Shown: positions 24,358-32,805 of the stretch, piece after piece
How the letters are laid out: each line of letters opens with the position of its first letter
How positions within the stretch are numbered: the first letter of the stretch is position 1
Origin: Anaerolineae bacterium
Lineage (GTDB): Bacteria; Chloroflexota; Anaerolineae; 4572-78; J111
Reading direction: 5' to 3'
DNA length: 64,000 bases
NCBI GenBank assembly: GCA_016931895.1
Contig: JAFGDY010000030.1
Span: forward strand, 1-64,000
Notes under the pieces: model-generated
The model's input: only the letters and a program-made list of their open reading frames with translations
Told to the model about the DNA's origin: nothing
Database searches by the model: none
Program-made: the position numbers and the translations under genes

Positions 24358-26538
24358 CTACCCTCTCTTTTCTTCTTCCTCTTCTCGCTGCATTTGCCTC
24401 AACATCTGCTGCAAAGCCATCAACAACTGTCCCCGTTGCTCATAGCCCTGCTCACCGATTTCGGCGTTGATAATGTAGATGTGTTTGCGGCAGCGCCGGG
24501 TCAGGCCCAACACCAGGCGGGAGAGCCGGTCGCGTTGGGTGGTCACTTCGTCGGCGTCGGTCCAGGGGCGGCCCGGCTCCCAATCGGCGGCCAGGATGTA
24601 GGGATGGGTGAGGGGTTGGGAGATGCGCTCCCACCAACCGCTACTGCCTGCGTCGAGCCAGAATTGGTAATCCACCGGGCGATTGCTCATCAGAAAGGTG
24701 GTGGCCGGCGTGATGAGAACCGCTTCTTCCGGGGTAGGGTCTCCACCGCGCAGGTATTGGGCCGCCAGCATGCCCTGTTCGATCAGGTCAAGGTAGGCGC
24801 GATTCAACTCGTTGGTGTTGGGCAGCCTGACCTCCTGGACAACGCCCACTTCATTCGTGTAGACATTGATGGCTATTCTTTCAGCCACCCGGCGGAATTT
24901 ACGGGCCGAATCAATAAGATGGGCCGCAATCTCCCCGGCCTCTTGCTGGCCGTGGAAGCCAAAACCGGGCTGGGCCAACACTTCCTCAAAAAGACGGCCG
25001 AAAAAGTAATCCAGCACCGGGGGAGCGGTCGGCTCGACCCGCAGCAGCCAGGCGCGTAAAAGGTCAAAACGATGCCCGGCTTGGTAGGAAATCCGCTCGC
25101 GCACATCTCCCTCAATCTGGTCAAAGGAGGTCAGGTAGGGTGAGGTTGGCGGGGCATATTGGCGGTAAACCACTTGCGTCAGTAAGTTGGCCCGCACTAA
25201 ATCCAAATCGGCAATGGCCTGATGCAGGGCCTGGGCCACGTCAAAGGGTTCGGGCAGCATGCGCCAGCCGGGGAAGGCCAGCCGGGCCAGGGTGAGCATT
25301 GTTTTGGCCGCCGGTTCCTCGTTGAGGGGGCGGGAGGGCCGGTGGGAGCGGGCGGGCAGGCCGCGTTGTTTCATGCGGTGGACAAAGGCAAAACGCAGGG
25401 CATCGCTGACAAAGGGGGCCAGCACCACAATCTGGTTGGGGGGCACTCCCTGGGCCAGCAGGCTGGCAATGCGCTGGACCACCTGGTCAATCATATTGGG
25501 GTAGAAACGGTGTTGTTCAAACGTGATGGCCTGGCGAGGGTCGGCAGAATGATTAATTGTGAATTGTGAATTGTGAATTGTGAATTGTGAATTGTGAGTT
25601 GTTGATTTGTTTGGCTGCCTTTGCAAGATTTGGTTGATGCGCTCGCCAAAGGCCAGCATGTCGGCGGGAGCGACGTGGGATTCATTCATTGAGATTGTCT
25701 CGTTACTCAGGTTGGACAGGTCCCGGGCGGTGCGCCAGTTGGCGCCCAGAAAAATGCGATAACCGGCGTCTTCATCGTTGACCAGGAGAGCCGACTCGGT
25801 GTGGGGCAGCCATTGGCGCAAAATGGTGTGGGCAAAGGGCGTGTCCTCTTCAACATTGTCAATAATTAAATGGCGATAGCGGTTGGTGAGGTATTGTTGC
25901 ACGCCAGGTACCGGCCAGAGATGTTGGTAAAAGGTTTCGATCCGTAGCGAAAAATCGAGCAGGTTGCGGGCCAGGCAAAATTCGCGGAACCGGTTGACGC
26001 AAGCCTGGGTGTGTTCCAGGGCCACGCGGCTGCCGGGTTCCAGGGTGAGGGAGGCGGCCAGGCGCTGGCCAACCTCGGTATGGGATAGACCAATCAGGGC
26101 CGCTTTGTTCAGGTTATCCAAGATTTGGCTGACCAGGCGAGGCAGGGAGATGGTGACGGGCACAACGTTAGGATCAAAATAGCCCTGTTCAAGCAGCGGC
26201 TCAATGGCCTGCCGGAGATAGTATTGGGCCTGTTCAATATTCAGGAAAACGGGTCGCTCATGCGGGCGGCCAAAACCGGCGGCAGTGGCGCCCAGCGGCC
26301 AAAAGAGGTCAATGGTGCGCAGAGCTAGGCCGTTCATGGTCAAAATGTCTACCATCCCGCTCCCCGGCAGGGACGAGTCGCGAAACAAAGCGCGATAGGG
26401 TTCGGCCAGTGTTTGTTGCGGCACCAGCACCAGGATGTTATTGGCCGGAACGTGGCCGGTCAACAGTTGGCGCAGTTGGGCCGCGGCATAGGTTGTTTTG
26501 CCCGCGCCGGCCGGGCCGGTGAGGTAAGTAATGGGCAT
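24358..26538 (-). CDS. AddB-like UvrD-superfamily helicase
   Basis: 726 residues from the ATG at 26538, which has AAAGGTGG upstream; a GTG 9 bases earlier is in frame. Walker A is LTGPAGAGKTTYAAAQ (about 7-22) and motif VI LVLGLTRRCRKHIYIIN lies near the C-terminus. The Walker B position reads LIIDNVEEDTP instead of D-E-x-x-D, so ATPase activity may be altered. VVLAPFVSDALRFAFVHRMKQRGLPA resembles the second helicase domain of AddB/RecC-like partners. No nuclease domain is attached; the Fe-S nuclease at 18563 may supply it. A 7-bp repeat coding (SQFTIHN)n is inserted near residue 320. Confidence 0.8.
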   Translation of the reverse strand: MPITYLTGPAGAGKTTYAAAQLRQLLTGHVPANNILVLVPQQTLAEPYRALFRDSSLPGSGMVDILTMNGLALRTIDLFWPLGATAAGFGRPHERPVFLNIEQAQYYLRQAIEPLLEQGYFDPNVVPVTISLPRLVSQILDNLNKAALIGLSHTEVGQRLAASLTLEPGSRVALEHTQACVNRFREFCLARNLLDFSLRIETFYQHLWPVPGVQQYLTNRYRHLIIDNVEEDTPFAHTILRQWLPHTESALLVNDEDAGYRIFLGANWRTARDLSNLSNETISMNESHVAPADMLAFGERINQILQRQPNKSTTHNSQFTIHNSQFTINHSADPRQAITFEQHRFYPNMIDQVVQRIASLLAQGVPPNQIVVLAPFVSDALRFAFVHRMKQRGLPARSHRPSRPLNEEPAAKTMLTLARLAFPGWRMLPEPFDVAQALHQAIADLDLVRANLLTQVVYRQYAPPTSPYLTSFDQIEGDVRERISYQAGHRFDLLRAWLLRVEPTAPPVLDYFFGRLFEEVLAQPGFGFHGQQEAGEIAAHLIDSARKFRRVAERIAINVYTNEVGVVQEVRLPNTNELNRAYLDLIEQGMLAAQYLRGGDPTPEEAVLITPATTFLMSNRPVDYQFWLDAGSSGWWERISQPLTHPYILAADWEPGRPWTDADEVTTQRDRLSRLVLGLTRRCRKHIYIINAEIGEQGYEQRGQLLMALQQMLRQMQREEEEEKRG
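25555..25608. repeat. GAATTGT heptanucleotide repeat inside the AddB-like gene
   Basis: About seven near-perfect tandem copies of GAATTGT (plus strand). Because 21 bp equals seven codons, the minus-strand protein contains a repeating SQFTIHN heptapeptide. It is flanked by normal helicase sequence. Confidence 0.85.
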
Positions 26539-26613
26539 CAAGACCACCTTTGGGATTTATGCTATCTCATTTTAGCACAGATGGTCGAGGTTGGGAAGAA
26601 TTAATTGAGAGAG

Positions 26614-26705
26614 GGGTGCGTCCAAAATTTTTGGAAAGCGCCGAGGGGGGAATTAGGGGGACGTCCCCCACACCCCCCGGTCCTCCTAAAATGTCGGGCA
26701 CACCC
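26614..26705. mobile_element. small non-autonomous element with target-site duplication
   Basis: 92 bp with 21-bp terminal inverted repeats matching at 16 of 21 positions (26614-26634, beginning GGGTGCGTCC, and 26685-26705, whose complement begins GGGTGTGCCC). It is flanked by a perfect direct repeat TTGAGAGAG (26605-26613 and 26706-26714), the expected target duplication. No coding capacity, so it is MITE-like. It is unrelated to the CTGTCTGAAAA elements. Confidence 0.75.
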
Positions 26706-26721
26706 TTGAGAGAGGAATACG

Positions 26722-26740
26722 TTAGAAGTTGTCTGAGAAG
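26722..26740. repeat. solo end of a CTGTCTGAAAAG-type element
   Basis: TTAGAAG followed by TTGTCTGAGAAG, two mismatches from the left end of palindromic element copy 2 including its TTAGAAG flank. No matching right end is seen nearby, so it may be a decayed remnant. Confidence 0.45.
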
Positions 26741-26774
26741 AATGAAGCATCGTCGCTCTTTGTCAAAATAGCCG

Positions 26775-27176
26775 TTATTCTATTTCCAAGATCGAGCGAA
26801 TCAGCAACCTTAATTTAACGCCATTAATGGGTTTTTGTAAAAAGCCATCGGCCCCTACTTCTGTGCCGCGCTGCTCTACCTCATCATCCCAAAACGCCGT
26901 AAACAAAATAACGGGAATGTGCCGCCAGCGCTCATTTGTCTTTATCCGTTGGCAAACCTCAAAGCCGTCCATGTGGGGCATCATAATATCTAACAAAATA
27001 AGGTCGGCGTGATTTTTCTCAAGATGTTTTAGGGCCTGAAAGCCACTATTAACCAAAGTCAGGTTGTAGCCTTCGGTTATCAGGTGGCCTTCCAGGGTGT
27101 CTCGGGCTATGGCCTCGTCGTCTACAATGAGAATAGTGTAATCGGCTGTTTCTGACGCTTTTTTGTTAGGTGACAT
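26775..27176 (-). CDS. stand-alone response-regulator receiver (CheY-like)
   Basis: 133 residues, one REC domain only: acidic pocket ILIVDDEAIARDTL, phospho-acceptor Asp in LILLDIMMPHMDGFEV (about 63), Thr in VILFTAFWDD and Lys in GFLQKPING. There is no output domain, so it must signal by protein contact or serve as a phosphate carrier. It lies 70 bp downstream of the adenylate cyclase on the same strand, which makes the cyclase a possible target. Confidence 0.93.
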   Translation of the reverse strand: MSPNKKASETADYTILIVDDEAIARDTLEGHLITEGYNLTLVNSGFQALKHLEKNHADLILLDIMMPHMDGFEVCQRIKTNERWRHIPVILFTAFWDDEVEQRGTEVGADGFLQKPINGVKLRLLIRSILEIE

Positions 27177-27250
27177 TGGACCTTATCCAAAAAATGAGAT
27201 GAATTGACTTAAGTATAAGGAAACCGGGGCCTTGAGTCAACCAACCAGGG

Positions 27251-29731
27251 CTACATTGCGCGCAGCTCATAGGTATTCACCGGCTGTTCGCGCCCTTTTA
27301 CTTTCATTTCCTGGTAGAAGACGGCGTTGATTGAAGCCTTGGTGGCCTGGTACACCGCTTCGCTGACCAATATTTTGCCGCCGGGAGTATTTTCTTGAAT
27401 ACGTTTGGCCAGGTTAACGGTGTCGCCAATGGCGGTGTAGTCCATCCGGTCCGACATGCCCACGTTGCCCACCACCGCTTCGCCCACGTGCAAACCAATG
27501 CCAAAGGTGAGGCCGCGTTCTTCCCCAATGCTGTGGTGATAATCGTTGATAGCGCGCTGCATGGCGGCGGCGGCGCGTACGGCCCGCAGAACGTGGTCGT
27601 CTTGGCGCAGGGGGGCGTTGAAGATGCCCATAACGGCGTCGCCCATAAATTTATCCAGGGTGCCTTCATACATTAAAATTGAAGCAGCCGCCATTGACAG
27701 GTACTGGTTCAAAACGTCAACCAATTCCTCCGGGGCCAATTTTTCGCTAAAAGTGGTAAAACCGCGAATGTCGGCAAAGAGGATGGTCACTTCCTGGCGA
27801 TTTCCACCCAGTTTCAGGTCTGCCGGGTCTGAGGGCAGACGGTCAACCACGGCCGGCGATACGTAACAGCGGAACATATCTTGCACGGCGCGCAGTCGTT
27901 TGGTTTCGGTCAGGTCGTCTACCACAATGGCGACCCCCTGGGTTTGATTTTGCGCATCTTTTAGGGGGGCCAAGTTCATGTTAAGGTTAACCTGCCCCCG
28001 GCCCGGCAACTCTGAGGTGATCTCGTAATCGGTGTAATGGTCTTCGCGGTGGGTTACATTTTTGATCAGGTTGGGCAGAATGGTTTTGGCAAAATTGGGT
28101 AGCACGTCGGTGTAGGAGAAACCAATACAGCGATGCGCGGGGGTGGCCATAATGATTTCGGCGGCGCGATTGAACAGCGTGATCTTGCCGGCAATGTCGG
28201 TGGTGATAACGCCGTTGTCAATGCTGTCAAACACGTTGTCCATTAAATTTTTCATGCGCGTGGTTTGTTCCAGGTTGCGTTGCAGCCGGTCAAATAGCGC
28301 GGCGTTTTCCAGGGCCAGGGCGGTTTGGTCGGCCAGGGTGGTGAGCAGGCGAATGTCTTGCACGCTGTAGGCCCGGCCTGATTGTTTGAGGCCCACGGCC
28401 AACAGGCCAATGAGCCTTTCCTGTTTGAGAATGGGGATAAACCATTCCGCCTTCAGGGCCTGCAAGGCTTTACATTCGGAGGTGGGCGCGTTTTTGAATT
28501 GAGGCGAAATATCAATGGTATATTGGGCCAACGCCTGGCGTTCAATAACCAGGCGGTTGGTAATGGGCGTATTTTTTGAAAGAGAAATTAATTTGGGTGA
28601 CCCGTTGCTGCTGGTTGGGGGCACGGAACGCAGGTTAAAAACGTTGTCTTTTTCCGTATCCAGAATAAAAAGGGTGCTGTTTTCTACGCCCAGGGCCTGG
28701 CCGATATGAGTCAAAGCCACCGCCGATAGTTCGCTCAGGTACAGGATATTGCTAATGGCCTGGCTATAATTGTGGATGACCACCTGGTAATCATAATGTT
28801 GGCCAAAAAGAAGGCGATTGGCCAAACGGATACTGATTTGGCGAATAGGGCCGTAGACAATGGTCAGCAACACCGCTGTAACAGCGGCAACCAACAGAGT
28901 CCGGTCTAAAAAACGGGTCAAGAACATAGAAGCCAGAAGGTTGCCCAGGAAGATATTGACCAGATAAATGCCGGCCAGGTAAACCGTTACCGTAACCAGG
29001 GCCACAATCAACATTCTGATGGTATGGCGCACGGCCGTGCTTAAATCAACCAAATCTTCAACCACCACAATGTAAATGGTTAAAATTCCGCCTAAACAGG
29101 CGATAATCAAACCGGCCGTCCAAAAAGGTTCCAGCAGCGACAAATACAGGCCATAACCTACAGCCGACAGCACGATAGATATTAATAAAAAACTGATTCT
29201 ATTTTTATGGGCCGGGCTTTGGGTGCGGAAATATTGCACTTCGGTGGTGACAATGGCGATGGCCAAAAAAAGGCCTGCCCATACCATGCTGAGGGTAAAA
29301 GTGAGATTGGCGGGCTGAAGCCAGCCATAACTCCAGGCCAGGGCCGACGGCGGCAGAACAAACCAGCCCAGGTCCAGGCTGATCATTGCGGCCAAACCGG
29401 CCAGGCCCATAGCCCAGCCCCACCACGCTATGCCTGGACGTTGCAAAAAAGCGCGGGCAAAGGCCCAATAGACCATGCCCAAAATAACCAGCCCATACCC
29501 GGCTACCTGCGTCCAACTGAGGCCGGGTATGGCCGGCGCATTGACAACTGCCGCCGCCAGATTAACGTTCCACAGGGCGCTCAAAAACAGATAGGCGGCG
29601 CAAAGGCCATCCATAGCGTCGTCTAATTTGCGCCGCACAAATAAAAAAATGCAAAGCGCAAGGTAAATCAAAGTAATGCCTAAAGGAACAATCGCCTGGC
29701 TGGATAGCAAGATTGATGGGTCTACGAACAC
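27251..29731 (-). CDS. membrane adenylate cyclase with GAF and PAS domains
   Basis: 826 residues from a GTG with GGAGGGG upstream. Residues 1-310 contain about nine membrane segments, followed by GAF (about 325-475, ending LADQTALALENAALF), PAS (about 490-610, NVFDSIDNGVITTDIAGKITLFNRAAEII) and a class III nucleotide cyclase domain (about 635-820). The catalytic domain has ILFADIRGFTTFSE and FMGDAVMGIF (metal Asp residues), Lys in GTLDKFMGD and Asp in YTAIGDTVNLAKRI; this Lys/Asp pair selects ATP, so the product should be cAMP. The motif NLAKR supplies the transition-state Asn and Arg. A tandem 7-4-7 repeat lies upstream. Confidence 0.92.
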   Translation of the reverse strand: MFVDPSILLSSQAIVPLGITLIYLALCIFLFVRRKLDDAMDGLCAAYLFLSALWNVNLAAAVVNAPAIPGLSWTQVAGYGLVILGMVYWAFARAFLQRPGIAWWGWAMGLAGLAAMISLDLGWFVLPPSALAWSYGWLQPANLTFTLSMVWAGLFLAIAIVTTEVQYFRTQSPAHKNRISFLLISIVLSAVGYGLYLSLLEPFWTAGLIIACLGGILTIYIVVVEDLVDLSTAVRHTIRMLIVALVTVTVYLAGIYLVNIFLGNLLASMFLTRFLDRTLLVAAVTAVLLTIVYGPIRQISIRLANRLLFGQHYDYQVVIHNYSQAISNILYLSELSAVALTHIGQALGVENSTLFILDTEKDNVFNLRSVPPTSSNGSPKLISLSKNTPITNRLVIERQALAQYTIDISPQFKNAPTSECKALQALKAEWFIPILKQERLIGLLAVGLKQSGRAYSVQDIRLLTTLADQTALALENAALFDRLQRNLEQTTRMKNLMDNVFDSIDNGVITTDIAGKITLFNRAAEIIMATPAHRCIGFSYTDVLPNFAKTILPNLIKNVTHREDHYTDYEITSELPGRGQVNLNMNLAPLKDAQNQTQGVAIVVDDLTETKRLRAVQDMFRCYVSPAVVDRLPSDPADLKLGGNRQEVTILFADIRGFTTFSEKLAPEELVDVLNQYLSMAAASILMYEGTLDKFMGDAVMGIFNAPLRQDDHVLRAVRAAAAMQRAINDYHHSIGEERGLTFGIGLHVGEAVVGNVGMSDRMDYTAIGDTVNLAKRIQENTPGGKILVSEAVYQATKASINAVFYQEMKVKGREQPVNTYELRAM

Positions 29732-29772
29732 GTTTGGCCCCTCCGCTGTTAATGTTCTGAATTGCTACTAAA

Positions 29773-29818
29773 AGTTTATCACGAAAATTGCGCCTGGTTG
29801 GTTACAAAGTGATTACAA
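29773..29818 (-). promoter_or_regulatory. tandem heptamer (period 11) upstream of the cyclase gene
   Basis: On the minus strand TTGTAAT-CACT-TTGTAAC (29818-29801), then 22 bp, then a weak -10 hexamer TAAACT (29778-29773). The geometry equals that at 42307-42352. Direct repeats of 7 bp spaced by 4 are the usual binding pattern of OmpR/PhoB-type regulators. Confidence 0.4.
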
Positions 29819-30032
29819 CTTGATGGTTGAATTCCTTAGATAGAGTCTATCAAAATGAGAGAAGCTATTAAATAGGAAATTTGGCTAGAGACAAAGGCCT
29901 TTTTATTCACTATAGCCCAAAATCATTTGAATTGGGTGTGAAAATAATTAGAAAAAGGATTGAAACACCCCAGGCAAGACCCATACAGATTGCTCAAATA
30001 AATTAATTGAGGTAAACTTGCACCCATCCAAT

Positions 30033-30068
30033 GGCGGACACAGCATGCGCGTGGCCGCCTCTTTTTTT
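30033..30068 (+). terminator. attenuator-like terminator ahead of serA
   Basis: GGCGG/CCGCC stem (30033-30037 with 30055-30059), extended by CAC/GTG across a mismatch, followed by TCTTTTTTT. No plus-strand gene ends upstream, so the hairpin sits alone in the serA leader, 60 bp before the ATG, where it could act as a regulated attenuator. Confidence 0.55.
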
Positions 30069-30127
30069 ACCGGCAAAATTAGTAGTTTGGATTAGCGGAC
30101 CATTATTAATTATTTGGAGTGAGGAAA

Positions 30128-31717
30128 ATGACATACAAAATATTGATTACCGATGACCTGTCGCCGCAGGGATTGGCCCGGCTGGAGAGCGCGGAAGATG
30201 TTGAATTTGATATTGTAAAAGGTTTAACGTCGGAGGGCTTGGCAGAGCGGATTGGGAATTATGATGGTTTGATTGTGCGCAGCAGTGTGCGGGTCACCGA
30301 GGCAGTGTTGGCCGCGGCCGACAGGCTGAAGGTGGTGGGTCGAGCCGGCATGGGCGTAGACAACATAGACGTAGATGCCGCCAGCATGCGCGGAGTGGTG
30401 GTGATGAACACCCCCGGAGTCAATGCCACCGCCACAGCGGAACACACCATGGCCCTGTTGCTGGCCCTGGTGCGGCATTTGCCGCAGGCATACCGGAAAT
30501 TGAAGGGGGGAGAATGGGACCGTAAGAGCTATGTGGGCGTGCAGTTATACCGGAAAACAATGGGCATTATTGGCATGGGACGAATTGGGGCGCGGGTAGC
30601 GCTGCGCTGCCGCGCCTTTGGGATGAAGGTGATCACATACGACCCCTACCTGGCGGATGACGTGGCGGAAGAGTTGAAGGTAGAGCCGGTGGAGTTAGAC
30701 GAGCTATTGGCCCGGTCCGACTTCATTACCCTGCATGCGGCCAGCACCGCGGAAACGGCAGGCTTGATAGATGAGGCAGCAATTAAAAAAATGAAGGATG
30801 GGGTGCGGATTGTCAACACGGCGCGCGGAGCGTTGATAGATGAGGCGGCCCTGGTTGAGGGTTTGCGGAGGGGAAAGATTGCCGGAGCAGCCCTGGATGT
30901 GTTTATCAAAGAGCCACTGGCCGCGGATAGCCCCCTGTTGGCCCTGGACAATGTAGTGATTACCCCCCACCTGGCCGCAAGCACACAGGAGGCGCAGCGA
31001 GATGTGGGCACGCAGATTGTGGATCAGATGTTGGACGCACTGCGGGAGGTGGATTATCGAAATGCGGTGAATTTACCGTTGGTGCAGGATGCGAGTGTAT
31101 TGCGGATATTGCGGCCCTACCTGAACTTGGCCGAGCGCGTGGGCAGTTTGCAATCTCAGTTGGCCGACAATGCGGTGGAACGGGTAGAGGTTCGGGTGAA
31201 GGGAGATGAGTTGGAGGGGCATATCAAGCCGGTAACAGTAGCCATTTTGAAAGGCTTGCTGGAGCCGGTGCTGCATCAGACGGTGAATTACGTGAATGCC
31301 CCCCACCTGGCCCAACGGCGGGGCGTCATTGTTTCCCAGGCCAGCAATATCCCCAGTGATTATCCAAATTTGATCTCCTGTTGCGTAAAGTGGGCCGGGG
31401 GTAGTCACACCGTGGAGGCCACTTTGTTCAACCACAATGAGCCGCGCATTGTGCAATTTGACGGCTATCGGGTGGACGTGCGCCCGGAGGGCATTATTTT
31501 GGTGGTCAGCAATCACGACCGGCCCGGCTTCATCGGCCAGGTAGGCACGTTGTTGGGGCAGCAGGGGATTAATATTGCTATCTGGCGCTACGGCCGCGAC
31601 GAGCCTTATGGCCGGGCCATTTCATTTATCGGGGTAGATACTGATGTGCCGGAGGACGTGCTTGATACGCTGCGCGAGCTTGACCTGGTGATGCAGGTAA
31701 AAAAGGTGCGTTTGTAG
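30128..31717 (+). CDS. serA: D-3-phosphoglycerate dehydrogenase
   Basis: 529 residues from the ATG at 30128, which has GGAG/GAGG upstream. It is the long SerA form: NAD-binding dehydrogenase domain with GIIGMGRIGARVA (about 145), NTARGALIDEAAL and catalytic His in ITPHLAAST (about 280), then the allosteric substrate-binding-like domain (about 315-450) and a C-terminal ACT domain (about 455-529, GIILVVSNHDRPGFIGQVGTLLGQQGINIA) that normally binds serine for feedback inhibition. It catalyses the first step of serine synthesis. Adjacent genes are unrelated to serine; a terminator-like hairpin precedes it. Confidence 0.96.
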   Translation: MTYKILITDDLSPQGLARLESAEDVEFDIVKGLTSEGLAERIGNYDGLIVRSSVRVTEAVLAAADRLKVVGRAGMGVDNIDVDAASMRGVVVMNTPGVNATATAEHTMALLLALVRHLPQAYRKLKGGEWDRKSYVGVQLYRKTMGIIGMGRIGARVALRCRAFGMKVITYDPYLADDVAEELKVEPVELDELLARSDFITLHAASTAETAGLIDEAAIKKMKDGVRIVNTARGALIDEAALVEGLRRGKIAGAALDVFIKEPLAADSPLLALDNVVITPHLAASTQEAQRDVGTQIVDQMLDALREVDYRNAVNLPLVQDASVLRILRPYLNLAERVGSLQSQLADNAVERVEVRVKGDELEGHIKPVTVAILKGLLEPVLHQTVNYVNAPHLAQRRGVIVSQASNIPSDYPNLISCCVKWAGGSHTVEATLFNHNEPRIVQFDGYRVDVRPEGIILVVSNHDRPGFIGQVGTLLGQQGINIAIWRYGRDEPYGRAISFIGVDTDVPEDVLDTLRELDLVMQVKKVRL

Positions 31718-31878
31718 AAGCCTGAAAAGTTTAGAAACCGGAAGACACTTCGGCTGTGCCTCGGCGTAACCTAAAATCGACCAGAAGTAAGTTTTGGCCC
31801 TGTTTTGTCGTCTAAAGATAAGTAAATTAAGAAATAATATTTGGGCTGTGTCCTTTAATTAAGGAAAAGGTGATTAAG

Positions 31879-32805
31879 ATGAGCAACGACATCCGTGAAA
31901 CCATCATTCTTGGTTCTGGCCCCAGTGGTTTGGCCGCAGCCTTATATGCCGGTCGGGCCGAGTTGAAACCGCTGGTTATTACCGGCAATGAATTTGGCGG
32001 GCAGATCAATACCACCAGCGAAGTTGAAAATTATCCCGGCTTCAGCGGCGCTACCGGCCCAGAATTGGTGGCAGTAATGAAAGAGCAGGCCGAGCGTTTT
32101 GGCGCCGAAATAAAAATGGATTACATTGAGCAGGCTGATTTGAGCCAACGTCCCTTTAAACTTTCGTCTCCCGGCGCCGATTATTATGCCAAATCCCTCA
32201 TCATTACCATCGGCGCATCGTATCGTAAATTAAACGTGCCGGGCGAGGTAGAATTGACCGGGCGCGGCGTAAGTTATTGCGCTACCTGTGACGGGTTTTT
32301 CTTTAGAGAGCGGGACATTGTGGTGGTAGGCGGCGGCGACAGCGCCCTGGAAGAGGCCATCTTTTTGACCAGGTTTGCCCGCAGCGTCACGGTCATTCAC
32401 CGCCGGGACGAACTCCGCGCCGGCCCTATTCTGCAAACCAGGGCCAAAAAGAATGAAAAGATTAACTTTATCTGGGATACCGTTGTTACCAGAATCAAAG
32501 GGGAGGCCGCCGTAACCGGCCTGGAATTAAAAAACGTAAAAACAGGCGAAACCTGGACCCACCCCACCGACGGCGTATTTATTGCCATTGGCCACATCCC
32601 CAACTCGGCTTTGTTCAAAGGCCAGCTTGAGATTGATGAACAGGGCTTTATTGTTACCGATAGGCGTTTGCGTGCCAGTGTTGAAGGGGTGTGGGCGGCC
32701 GGTGAAATCACCGACTCCGTTTTCAGACAGGCCATTACCTCGGCGGGGATGGGAGCTGCGGCGGCCATTGAGGCCGAACGCTGGTTGGCCGAGCAAGCCG
32801 ATTAG
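31879..32805 (+). CDS. trxB: thioredoxin reductase (TrxB-like)
   Basis: 308 residues from the ATG at 31879; AAGGAAAAGG lies upstream. FAD-binding ILGSGPSGLAAALYAGRA, redox-active CATC in SYCATCDGFFF (about 134-137), NADPH-binding VVVGGGDSALEEA, and the terminal VWAAGEITDSVFRQAITSAGMGAAAAIEAE. This is the low-molecular-weight thioredoxin reductase layout. It reduces thioredoxin using NADPH. No thioredoxin gene lies in the window. Confidence 0.93.
   Translation: MSNDIRETIILGSGPSGLAAALYAGRAELKPLVITGNEFGGQINTTSEVENYPGFSGATGPELVAVMKEQAERFGAEIKMDYIEQADLSQRPFKLSSPGADYYAKSLIITIGASYRKLNVPGEVELTGRGVSYCATCDGFFFRERDIVVVGGGDSALEEAIFLTRFARSVTVIHRRDELRAGPILQTRAKKNEKINFIWDTVVTRIKGEAAVTGLELKNVKTGETWTHPTDGVFIAIGHIPNSALFKGQLEIDEQGFIVTDRRLRASVEGVWAAGEITDSVFRQAITSAGMGAAAAIEAERWLAEQAD

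Larger units (their letters stand above)
29732..30127. other. divergent regulatory region between cyclase and serA
   Basis: AT-rich and gene-free. It holds the minus-strand tandem heptamer at 29801-29818 and, toward serA, several potential stems ending in an intrinsic-terminator-like hairpin (30033-30068). No tRNA or known riboswitch class was recognised. Confidence 0.55.
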
